Source of the DNA: CAZCBX01 sp964497185
GTDB lineage: Bacteria; Bdellovibrionota_G; JALEGL01; JAGRMV01
Length of the DNA stretch: 64,000 nucleotides
Assembly: GCA_964497185.1 (NCBI GenBank)
Contig: CAZCBX010000012.1
Span: 10,545 to 74,544, forward strand
Reading direction: 5' to 3'
A program made the translations under genes and the position numbers. The notes beneath the pieces are model-generated. The model did no database searches. It saw only the letters and a program-made list of their open reading frames with translations, and was not told the DNA's origin. This document shows, piece by piece, positions 15,477 to 23,101 of the stretch; the first letter of the stretch is position 1, and every line of letters starts with the position of its first letter.

Positions 15477-16118
15477 ATGAGCCGCGACAAACAGCCTTTG
15501 ACCCCCAAAGAAAAAATGATTTTAAACTTTATTGAGGAGTATCAGGCCCAAACTGACACTTCTCCCACCTACTCTGAAATTCAAGACAAATTTGAATACA
15601 AAGCCATCTCTTCGGTGCAACAATACGTGGCGCAACTGGTAGACAAAGGCCACTTGCGTGCGCCGCTGGGCAAAAGCAAAAAAAGGGCGTTGGAGCTGGT
15701 GCCCGATGAAGATGAAACCGATCTGGTTACCATTCCCATGGAAGGCTACGTGGCTGCTGGCCTTTTAACCGAAGCCATTCAAAACCGAGAACTGATTGAA
15801 GTGGCTCCCAGCCTTTTGGGCAAGCAAGGCAGCAAACAAGATTATTTTGGCCTGACTGTTAGAGGCGACTCCATGATAGATGCCTGTATCCTGGATGGTG
15901 ATTTGGTCATCATCCGCCGTCAATCCACGGCACGCAATGGACAAACGGTGGTGGCCATGGTGGACGAAGAAGCCACGCTCAAAACCTATTTTAAAAAAGT
16001 CACCCACATTGAGCTGCATCCGGCCAATCCCAATTATGCCGTCATTCACATACCCAAAACAGCCAATTTTCGCATTTTGGGTGTGGTGTCCAGCGTGATA
16101 CGAAAAATGGATCAATGA
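15477..16118 (+). CDS. lexA: LexA repressor
   Basis: The 213-aa protein has an N-terminal winged helix (1-70) and a C-terminal S24 peptidase domain. The cleavage site is A94-G95 in YVAAGLL, the nucleophile S132 is in RGDSMIDA and the general base K169 is in EATLKTYF. LexA represses DNA-damage genes and cuts itself when RecA filaments form. The start lacks a Shine-Dalgarno sequence and follows directly on the palindromic promoter. The recognition helix region (YSEIQDKFEYKAISSVQQYV) differs from the usual, so the operator may too. Confidence 0.92.
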   Translation: MSRDKQPLTPKEKMILNFIEEYQAQTDTSPTYSEIQDKFEYKAISSVQQYVAQLVDKGHLRAPLGKSKKRALELVPDEDETDLVTIPMEGYVAAGLLTEAIQNRELIEVAPSLLGKQGSKQDYFGLTVRGDSMIDACILDGDLVIIRRQSTARNGQTVVAMVDEEATLKTYFKKVTHIELHPANPNYAVIHIPKTANFRILGVVSSVIRKMDQ

Positions 16119-16202
16119 TTTGCCGCGGGTGCAAAGGCCCACGATTGTAAACTGTAAAGAAATCCATTTTAAAATCCCATTGCTTTTTTGTACAAATCCA
16201 TC

Positions 16203-17900
16203 ATGATCCCAAAAATGAATGTAGCAGAAGGTATTTTGAAGTGCCTACAACAGTACGGCGTTGAACACATGTTTGGCATCCCAGGCGATTCCATCAATTA
16301 TTTTATGGATGCCCTGCGCACCAACGACAACATTCAATTCATTCAGGTCGCCCATGAAGAAGGCGGCGCGTTTGCCGCCTCTGGACAAGCCAAAGCAGGC
16401 GCAAAACTCTCTGCATGCATGGGCACCTCTGGACCGGGCGCCATCCATTTACTCAACGGCTTGTATGATGCACAAAAAGACGGCGCTGCCGTCATTGCCA
16501 TCACCGGCCAAGTCGACACCTCGGCCATTGGCCTAAAGTCTCATCAAGAAATTGGGATACAAAAACTATTTGACGACGTGAGCTGTTTTAATCAAGTGCT
16601 TTACGATGCCGCGTCCGCCATTCGCATTGTGGACACCGCCTGCCGCACAGCCATCGAACGCGGCGGCATTGCGCACATCAGTGTGCCCATCAACGTGGCC
16701 CAACAAACCATTGATGACAAAGACATTGAACAGCTCCAGACCTACACCCCTGGCACCCTCAGTCCTTCCCCGTCACAAATCGAAGAAGCCAGAACCCTGT
16801 TGTCCAAAGCGTCCAAACCACTGATTTTGGCAGGCAAAGGGTGTTTACCCTGCAAAGATGAATTGCTTGCATTTGCTCAAGCGATGTCGGCCCCCGTGAT
16901 CAAAACACTCAAAGCCAAAGCGCTATTGCCCGATGAGCACCCCCATAGCTTGGGTGGGTTAGGCCTGTTGGGCGTTCGCCCCGCCGTGCATGCCATGAAA
17001 AATTGCGACCTGCTCATCATGCTGGGTACCGATTTTCCGTACGAAGACTTTTTAAACCACGATGTACCCACCCTTCAAGTGGATATCCGTGCTGCTTCAT
17101 TGGGCCGTCGCACATCGGTCACGCTGCCCATCCAGGCCCACTGCCAGGAATTTCTGCGCGCGCTTTCGCCCTATCCACAAAATGACAATTCGGATTTTCT
17201 AAGCAGCTGTCAGAACTACATGAAACTTTTTCTCAAGCTCATGGATCAAGTGGACCTACGCCATGGCGATGAAATCAAACCCCAAAATCTGATGCGCGCG
17301 CTGGGTCAAGCCGCGGATGACCGCGCTATTTTTTGCTGCGACACCGGCTCCGTCACTTCTTTTTTTGCCAAAAGCTTGCGCATCCGCGCGCAGCAAGAAA
17401 CTTATTATTCGGGCAATTTGGCATCCATGGCTTTTGCAGTATCGGCCGCGATGGGCATCCAAATCAAACACCCCAACCGCCAGGTCATTGCGGTGACTGG
17501 AGACGGCAGCATGAACATGCTGCCTGGCGAGCTTGGCACCATCGCTAAACACAAACTGCCTGTTAAAATTTTTATCGTAAACAATCAACGGTTGCACCTC
17601 ATTGATTTTGAAGAAAATGCCAAAGGCCTACCCATGTACGGCACCGAACTGGCCAATCCCGACTACACCCTTTTGGCCCAAGCCCACGGCATTCAAGCCA
17701 AATCCATCAAAGAACCGGCCGAGCTAGAAGGCGCCATTGCTCAAGCCCTCAACACTTCCGGCCCTTATATTTTGGATGTTCAAGTCAACCCATCCCAAAT
17801 GCTTTTTCCACCCACGGTCGACGTCAGCCAAGCCTATGGTTTTACCAAAGCAAAAATCAAAGAACTCTGGAGAGACATCACAGAAGTATTTGAAAAGTAA
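16203..17900 (+). CDS. Thiamine-diphosphate pyruvate oxidase/dehydrogenase (PoxB/YdaP-like)
   Basis: The 565-aa enzyme has the full TPP-enzyme layout: PYR domain with AHEEGGAFAAS (catalytic Glu52), GTSGPGAIHLLNGLYDA, a central FAD/nucleotide-binding domain and a PP domain with GDGSMNM and VNNQ closing the ThDP-Mg motif. GLYDAQKDGAAVIAITGQ resembles pyruvate oxidases rather than acetolactate synthases. It would convert pyruvate to acetate or acetyl-phosphate plus CO2; no obvious C-terminal membrane peptide is seen. ATG 16203 is preferred over TTG 16188. Confidence 0.8.
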   Translation: MIPKMNVAEGILKCLQQYGVEHMFGIPGDSINYFMDALRTNDNIQFIQVAHEEGGAFAASGQAKAGAKLSACMGTSGPGAIHLLNGLYDAQKDGAAVIAITGQVDTSAIGLKSHQEIGIQKLFDDVSCFNQVLYDAASAIRIVDTACRTAIERGGIAHISVPINVAQQTIDDKDIEQLQTYTPGTLSPSPSQIEEARTLLSKASKPLILAGKGCLPCKDELLAFAQAMSAPVIKTLKAKALLPDEHPHSLGGLGLLGVRPAVHAMKNCDLLIMLGTDFPYEDFLNHDVPTLQVDIRAASLGRRTSVTLPIQAHCQEFLRALSPYPQNDNSDFLSSCQNYMKLFLKLMDQVDLRHGDEIKPQNLMRALGQAADDRAIFCCDTGSVTSFFAKSLRIRAQQETYYSGNLASMAFAVSAAMGIQIKHPNRQVIAVTGDGSMNMLPGELGTIAKHKLPVKIFIVNNQRLHLIDFEENAKGLPMYGTELANPDYTLLAQAHGIQAKSIKEPAELEGAIAQALNTSGPYILDVQVNPSQMLFPPTVDVSQAYGFTKAKIKELWRDITEVFEK

Positions 17901-17991
17901 CGCCACCACCTTGGTAGAAATCTGTTTTTAAACAAAAAGGGCTTGCCCGTAAGGAAAAACTTCGTTATAACCGCTGGGCTTTGAAGGAAAA

Positions 17992-18066
17992 GGGCCGGTA
18001 GCTCAGGGGTAGAGCATCTGACTTTTAATCAGATGGTCGTTGGTTCGATCCCAACCCGGCTCACCA
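17992..18066 (+). tRNA. tRNA-Lys (anticodon TTT)
   Basis: A full cloverleaf: acceptor GGGCCGG/CCGGCTC with one G-T pair, D-arm GCTC..GAGC, anticodon loop CTTTTAA giving TTT, T-arm with GGTTCGATCCC and an encoded CCA. Confidence 0.95.
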
Positions 18067-18119
18067 TCTTAAAAGCAACGTTGTGGCAAACACGACGCCT
18101 GACGATCCATCGTCCATGC

Positions 18120-18197
18120 GTCCCGTTCGTCTAGCCTGGTCCAGGACATCGCCCTTTCACGGCGGTAACACGGGTTCGAATCCCGTACGGGACGCCA
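18120..18197 (+). tRNA. tRNA-Glu (anticodon TTC)
   Basis: Acceptor GTCCCGT/ACGGGAC, anticodon loop CTTTCAC giving TTC, T-arm GGGTTCGAATCCC and encoded CCA. It lies 53 bp after tRNA-Lys; its 3' end sequence (GTACGGGAC) recurs in the repeats downstream. Confidence 0.95.
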
Positions 18198-18400
18198 CAA
18201 TTTTTTTCACGCTTTTGCTTAGTAACGTTGGCTTCGAAAAACTCGAGGCTTCGTGGGATTCGAACATCGTTCGTCTGTTTATTGGGTCGCCTTCGGCTCC
18301 ATGGCGTACGGGACATCTCAATATCATTTACACACTTATTTATTAACGTTGGTTTCGAGAATCTCAATGCTCCGTGGGATTCAACCTGGATTTCCGCTTG
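18185..18400. repeat. Degenerate tandem repeat derived from tRNA-Glu 3' end
   Basis: A stretch from GTACGGGAC (end of tRNA-Glu) through TAACGTTGG-TTCGA to GTGGGATTC (18185-18270) is followed by a diverged second copy at 18306-18395. An exact 18-bp sequence, ATGGCGTACGGGACATCT, occurs at 18301-18318 and again at 18653-18670. The rest of the gap 18198-18860 has no gene that I can support. Confidence 0.65.
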
Positions 18401-18652
18401 CTTTTGCGACCAGAAACCAGGCATACGCCGCGTTGTTAAAGCAACGGCTAAAACAGAGTTCGTCTGTTGATCTGGTTTAGCGGTTCTTGAGACGGTAGGA
18501 ACTAGAACCACTTATGTCATGATTTTTCTTCAGCTTGACTGAAGGGAAATCTGACCTCCTTCGGCTTATATGGAATGGGCTTCATCCATCTTAATGTGGC
18601 TGCTCGGGGCGAACAAAAGCTGCCGCTTTTGCCTATAAAGCACCTTCACGAT

Positions 18653-18670
18653 ATGGCGTACGGGACATCT
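18653..18670. repeat. 18-bp exact repeat near tRNA-Glu
   Basis: ATGGCGTACGGGACATCT, identical to 18301-18318. Contains the tRNA-Glu 3' sequence CGTACGGGAC and could be an attachment-site remnant. Confidence 0.6.
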
Positions 18671-18715
18671 TTTTATTGGATTGTTCTTTTTGTGTCGCAG
18701 TGCAGTTGTTTGGGA

Positions 18716-18744
18716 TTGACGTAAGATGCTGAAAATATTATATA
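18716..18744 (+). promoter_or_regulatory. Promoter of the exported-protein gene
   Basis: TTGACG (18716-18721), 17-nt spacer, TATATA (18739-18744), close to the sigma-70 consensus. It implies a leader of roughly 110 nt before the start at 18861. Confidence 0.6.
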
Positions 18745-18860
18745 TTATAGGTTTTGATTTTGGCATATATATTGCTTTTTTACGGGGTGTGTTAAAAGAC
18801 ACTTATTCAACCTTTGAGGGTGAATGTGTTGAACAAAGAAGATCAGAAATGGAAGTTATG

Positions 18861-19343
18861 ATGAAAAATGTAAAATGGATTTTGGTGATTGGGTTGTTGC
18901 TGGGCAGCTCAGTGAGTTTTGCTCAGAGTTCGACATTGCGACTTGAAAAACGCGGTAATCCACGTGAGTATCAAACTAAAAATAGAAACCAAGAACCAAT
19001 TATTGACATAAAGAACAATTGCGAGACTTTTGATGGTCTGATGACTAGTAAAAAAGAAGTGACTCTTAGCTTATGGAATGTAGGCGAGGGGGAAAAAAAT
19101 TATACTATCATTTTGACCAAATCGAATAGTGATATCTCTGATTATACCTATCAACTACGTGAAGTGTCTTCAGGTACTTTGCAAATTACTCGACAAGATT
19201 TTGCTGAAGAAAATTCACACGTGCTAGGTGTGTTGGAAGATAGTTTAAGAATCCAAATAGAATTGTTGGATGATGAGGAGCCCGTTCAAAACAAAAAGTA
19301 CGAAAATATTTATGAAGGCGATAACAACTCTTACAATGAGTAA
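18861..19343 (+). CDS. AT-rich exported protein, unknown
   Basis: A 160-aa protein with a clear signal peptide (MKNVKWILVIGLLLGSSVSFAQ, cut after about residue 22, shown here in part by its hydrophobic core). Start ATG 18861 is 5 nt after GGAAG; in-frame ATGs at 18858 and 18849 and a longer ORF to 18726 exist. The mature protein is acidic and polar, ending in YEGDNNSYNE, with no family I recognise. Base composition is markedly more AT-rich than its neighbours and it follows tRNA genes and repeats, which suggests acquisition by transfer. Confidence 0.6.
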   Translation: MKNVKWILVIGLLLGSSVSFAQSSTLRLEKRGNPREYQTKNRNQEPIIDIKNNCETFDGLMTSKKEVTLSLWNVGEGEKNYTIILTKSNSDISDYTYQLREVSSGTLQITRQDFAEENSHVLGVLEDSLRIQIELLDDEEPVQNKKYENIYEGDNNSYNE

Positions 19344-19473
19344 GCGTCCCTTCTAAATGCTGCCTTACCACCTATCCTTGACTTAAATGGGTTAAAATAA
19401 ACGCAACAGCAGCACAAGTGATGGATAAAATCTGTAGCCTGCGGGCCGTGCCCTTAGAGCAAATTCAAAATAA

Positions 19474-19510
19474 AAATAAAAACAAACGCCTTGGGCGTTT
19501 GTTTTTATTT
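19474..19510. terminator. Bidirectional terminator
   Basis: Perfect 17-bp stem: AAATAAAAACAAACGCC opposite GGCGTTTGTTTTTATTT with a 3-nt loop. It lies between the convergent exported-protein gene and purA and would stop both. Confidence 0.85.
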
Positions 19511-19537
19511 AAACTCATTTCAAAACTGGCCTTCGAA

Positions 19538-19606
19538 AGCTTTTTGGGCTTATGCGAGCGTCTCCGCAGCGTAAGCGAGGACTAGCGAGCATCAGCCCAA
19601 AAAGCT
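19538..19606. repeat. 69-bp palindromic repeat, copy 1
   Basis: Arms AGCTTTTTGGGCT / AGCCCAAAAAGCT enclose a GC-rich core CTCCGCAGCGTAAGCGAGGA. A copy in the opposite orientation and of the same length lies at 25055-25123. Both sit beside a hairpin of the form ACAAACGCC/GGCGTTTGT. Confidence 0.85.
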
Positions 19607-19695
19607 GTGCACAGAACTCGTTTAATAAAAGAAAAAGCGCAAACACCATCCAGCGATAAGCCGCGTGCTACATCGCTTCAATCCAAGTAAAGCGA

Positions 19696-20988
19696 CTAAA
19701 AGATTTCTTGCGTGAGGATTTGGGCTTTTCGGTCGGGGCCGGTGGAGATCAGGGAGATCTCACATCCTGCCAGCTCTTTGACCCGGTCCAAAAAGTTTTT
19801 GGCCTCGGTGGGCAGCTGGTCGTAATCGCTGCACATGTCGGGGATTTCCAACCAACCAGGATGCTCCTCGTAAACCGGTGTGACCTGGTCGAGCAAGTCG
19901 TTGTCTGAAATAAATTCGGATGAAACGGTGCCATCAGGGTATTGATAACCTGTGCAAATTTTGATGGTATCCATGCCACTGAGCACGTCCAGTTTGGTAA
20001 TGGCCAAGTCAGTTACGCCATTGATCCAAACCGCATGGCTTAAAAACACGCCATCAAGCCAGCCACATCGACGCGGCCGCCCAGTGGTGGCACCAAACTC
20101 ATTGCCTTTTTTGGCAATGGCCTGCCCCACTTCATCGGTAAGCTCGGTTGGAAACGGACCCGACCCCACGCGTGTGGTGTAAGCTTTGCAAACGCCAATG
20201 ACCTGATCAATCATGGTCGGCCCCACACCCGCGCCGGTGCATGCGCCGCCAGCAACCGTGTTGCTGGAAGTCACAAATGGATAAGTGCCATGGTCGATGT
20301 CGAGCGATGTGCCCTGTGCGCCTTCAAACAAAATGCGCTGATGCTTTAAGTGCGCTTGACGAAGTTCCGTAGACACGTTGGTTAAAAAAGGAAGCAACCA
20401 ATCACGGTATTCAACAATTTCATCGTGAATGTATTGATACTCGATGGGTTTGGCTTCATAGAGATTTTCCACCAGGGCATTTTTTAAATCGATGTTGTGT
20501 TTGACAGCCGCTTCAAAACGAGACATGTCTTTGAGCAAGCCGGCGCGCACGCCATTGCGCGAAATTTTATCGGTGTAAGCGGGACCAATGCCTTTAACCG
20601 TGGTGCCAATTTTTCCCTCACCCCGTCGTGCTTCAGACAGTTGATCCATGTAAATATGGTACGGCAAAATTAAATGGGCATTTTCACTGATGCGCAAATT
20701 GTTCGGCGTCACATTTACACCGTGTTTTTTAAGCAGTTCAATCTCCTCAAACAGCGCCTTGATGTTGAGCACCACGCCATTGCCAATCATGCAGGTGGTG
20801 TTTTCGCGCAGAATGCCCGAAGGGATAAAGTGAAGCACCACTTTTTCATCGCCCACAATTACGGTGTGGCCAGCGTTGTTGCCGCCTTGAAAACGAACCA
20901 CCACATCGGCTCGCTCCGATAAATAATCGACGATTTTTCCTTTTCCTTCGTCACCCCATTGGGTGCCCACCAGCACTACATTTTTCAT
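19696..20988 (-). CDS. purA: Adenylosuccinate synthetase
   Basis: The 430-aa enzyme has the GTP-binding start GTQWGDEGKGKIVD (residues 8-21), GGNNAGHT and the conserved TGRPRRCGWLD. It joins IMP and aspartate using GTP to make adenylosuccinate, the first step from IMP to AMP. Full length for the family. Start ATG 20988 follows AGGAGAT at good spacing. It appears to be transcribed alone, ending at the shared terminator 19474-19510. Confidence 0.97.
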   Translation of the reverse strand: MKNVVLVGTQWGDEGKGKIVDYLSERADVVVRFQGGNNAGHTVIVGDEKVVLHFIPSGILRENTTCMIGNGVVLNIKALFEEIELLKKHGVNVTPNNLRISENAHLILPYHIYMDQLSEARRGEGKIGTTVKGIGPAYTDKISRNGVRAGLLKDMSRFEAAVKHNIDLKNALVENLYEAKPIEYQYIHDEIVEYRDWLLPFLTNVSTELRQAHLKHQRILFEGAQGTSLDIDHGTYPFVTSSNTVAGGACTGAGVGPTMIDQVIGVCKAYTTRVGSGPFPTELTDEVGQAIAKKGNEFGATTGRPRRCGWLDGVFLSHAVWINGVTDLAITKLDVLSGMDTIKICTGYQYPDGTVSSEFISDNDLLDQVTPVYEEHPGWLEIPDMCSDYDQLPTEAKNFLDRVKELAGCEISLISTGPDRKAQILTQEIF

Positions 20989-21050
20989 GTGTCTTATCTC
21001 CTACTTTTTATGGCATGTATCAATGATTGACGCATTTGAATAGTCAAAAT

Positions 21051-21992
21051 TCACCCTACAGGGTGAAGCTCTCGGCCATCCTTGATAAATGCTTCTACCA
21101 CGTGGACCACGGCATCCACCACGGCTTGCTGTGCTTCAAAGGTCGAAGCACCCAAATGAGGCGTGACAATCACCTTTGGATGGTTGAGCAATGGATCATC
21201 GGGCTTGGGGGGTTCTTGATCCAGCACATCGAGCGCCGCCCCCGCCAGCCGATTGTCTGCCAGCGCTTGGGCCAATGCCGTTGTATCCAGCAGCGCGGCT
21301 CTGGCTGTATTGATCAACCAGGCCCCTTTTTTCATTTGAGCAAAATGATCACGGCGCAAAAGCGGCATGTCCGCTTTGGGGACCGCGGCATGCAAGGAGA
21401 TGACATCACTGTCACAAAGTAACGCTTCCAACGTATCGTACCAGCGCAGTGCGGGACTTTTTTCACGGGCGAAGGGATCCAATACGCCAACATCCATGCC
21501 AATGCCTAATGCCATCTGCGCCACCCGCTGGCCCACATACCCAAAGCCGATTAAGCCCAATCGTTTGTTTTTGAGTTCATGGCCCATGTATTGACTTCGG
21601 TTCCATTGACCCTGCTGCAAACTTTCGTAGGCTTGCGGTACATGCCGAAGCAAAGCAAACATAAGGGCCACCGTGTGCTCTGCGGCTGCATTGGCATTGG
21701 TGCCAGGTGTATTGCACACCGCAATGCCTTGTTTGCGCGCATACGGTATATCGATGTTGTCCACACCCGAACCTGCTCGAACAATGAGTTTAAGATTTTT
21801 GGCGGGTTTTAGCAACGCCTCGTCGACCGTGGTGCCACTTCGCACGATCAGCACGTCGTGCTTGGCGATCTCAATGCGCTGCGCTTCTGGGTTTAAATCT
21901 GTTTTGATCGTCACGCCTAAGGCAGGGTTGGCTTGCAAGCGAGCAACGCCGCTGGCATCCAATGGATCGCTGATCCAGACCGACCAGCTCAT
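21051..21992 (-). CDS. D-3-phosphoglycerate dehydrogenase-like oxidoreductase
   Basis: The 313-aa D-isomer 2-hydroxyacid dehydrogenase has a Rossmann NAD motif GFGYVGQ, NTARAALLD with the conserved Arg (TARA), and PHLGAST with the catalytic His. It is the short type, without the C-terminal ACT domain of long SerA, so feedback by serine would not use that domain. Its 4-bp overlap with the aminotransferase gene suggests they carry out the first two steps of serine biosynthesis: 3-phosphoglycerate to phosphohydroxypyruvate, then to phosphoserine. A different 2-hydroxyacid substrate cannot be excluded. Confidence 0.82.
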   Translation of the reverse strand: MSWSVWISDPLDASGVARLQANPALGVTIKTDLNPEAQRIEIAKHDVLIVRSGTTVDEALLKPAKNLKLIVRAGSGVDNIDIPYARKQGIAVCNTPGTNANAAAEHTVALMFALLRHVPQAYESLQQGQWNRSQYMGHELKNKRLGLIGFGYVGQRVAQMALGIGMDVGVLDPFAREKSPALRWYDTLEALLCDSDVISLHAAVPKADMPLLRRDHFAQMKKGAWLINTARAALLDTTALAQALADNRLAGAALDVLDQEPPKPDDPLLNHPKVIVTPHLGASTFEAQQAVVDAVVHVVEAFIKDGRELHPVG

Positions 21993-23101
21993 GTCAGCTC
22001 CGAATAAATCTCTTGCCAGGATGGTAGGCTGTCACGATGAGGTAAATATTGATGGATAAGCGCCAGCGCATGATCGACGCTTGTCTTGTCGCAATACCCC
22101 ATGTGCGCAAAACGAAAAACCTTACCCTTCAATTGATCTTGCCCACCGGCCAACCAAAGCCCCTCTTCTTTTTTAAGTTTGCTCAGCCAAGCACCCACAT
22201 CCCAGGACAACAACCCCACGGCCGTTAATCCATGGGCCGCGTCTTGATCACGATTGAGCAAGGGCAATTGCATCTGTTGAAAAGCGTGTCGGGTGCGTTG
22301 CTGAAGAAATTGATGGCGTTGAAAGACGTTTTCTTTGCCTTCTTGCTCGATCATTTCCAATGCCGCATGCAGTCCCTGAAACAGCGAAATGGCTGGGGTA
22401 AAAGCGGTGCTGTTTTGACTTTGTGCCTTGTACTCGTGGGCCAAAGAAAAATACAAACCTCTGGCGGGTTGAATGCGGGCCATTGCTTTGTCTGACAAAG
22501 CCAATGTAGCCAAGCCGGGTGGACACATCAATGCTTTTTGGGACCCACCCACCATCCCATCGATGCCGTCTCGGTCCATGTTCAAATCATGAATGCCCAA
22601 TGCCGTAATGGCATCAACCAGAAATAGACAGTCCGGGTATGCTTGAAGCAACGCGCCGATTTCTGCCACCGGGTGAAAAACGCCCGTTGAGGTTTCGCAC
22701 GCTTGGAGCATCAACCCTTTTAAATTGGCATGAAGGTGGGGCTGAATTTGCTCCAGGTCAACCGCTTGCCCCCACGGCACTTCTACAACGGTGAGTTTTA
22801 ATCCGTACACTTGTGCAAGTTTTTGCCAGCGCTGTCCGAATTTACCCGCGACCACCACCAGCACTTCATCGCCTTCTTTAAACAGTGAAGCCACACTGGC
22901 TTCCATCGCGCCACTGCCCGAGCAGCTTAAAACCATCGTTTGGCCTGAAGTACCGCAAAGATTTTTTAGCTTTTGGCGCACGCCCATTAAAATTTCTTGA
23001 AACTCACCAGATCGATGATGAATCATGGGCTGAGCCATGGCTTTTTGAACCTGAGGAGGAATGGGGGTGGGCCCCGGTGTGCAAAGGATGGGTGGATTCA
23101 T
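21989..23101 (-). CDS. Class V PLP aminotransferase (serine/phosphoserine type)
   Basis: The 370-aa enzyme begins with TPGPTPIPPQV, the start typical of serine-pyruvate/alanine-glyoxylate aminotransferases, and has the PLP lysine in GGSQKALMCPPG (about residue 190) and Asp in FLVDAITALG. Paired with the serA-like gene (4-bp overlap), it probably transfers the amino group to 3-phosphohydroxypyruvate in place of a classical SerC. It also overlaps the stop of the Hsp70 gene upstream by one base. Alternative substrates such as glyoxylate are possible. Confidence 0.82.
   Translation of the reverse strand: MNPPILCTPGPTPIPPQVQKAMAQPMIHHRSGEFQEILMGVRQKLKNLCGTSGQTMVLSCSGSGAMEASVASLFKEGDEVLVVVAGKFGQRWQKLAQVYGLKLTVVEVPWGQAVDLEQIQPHLHANLKGLMLQACETSTGVFHPVAEIGALLQAYPDCLFLVDAITALGIHDLNMDRDGIDGMVGGSQKALMCPPGLATLALSDKAMARIQPARGLYFSLAHEYKAQSQNSTAFTPAISLFQGLHAALEMIEQEGKENVFQRHQFLQQRTRHAFQQMQLPLLNRDQDAAHGLTAVGLLSWDVGAWLSKLKKEEGLWLAGGQDQLKGKVFRFAHMGYCDKTSVDHALALIHQYLPHRDSLPSWQEIYSELT

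Noticed and set aside
18131..18511. Minus-strand ORF of 126 codons ending in GIRTRV-like sequence
   Set aside because: It is antisense to tRNA-Glu and its degenerate repeats; this peptide pattern is a well-known spurious translation of tRNA regions.
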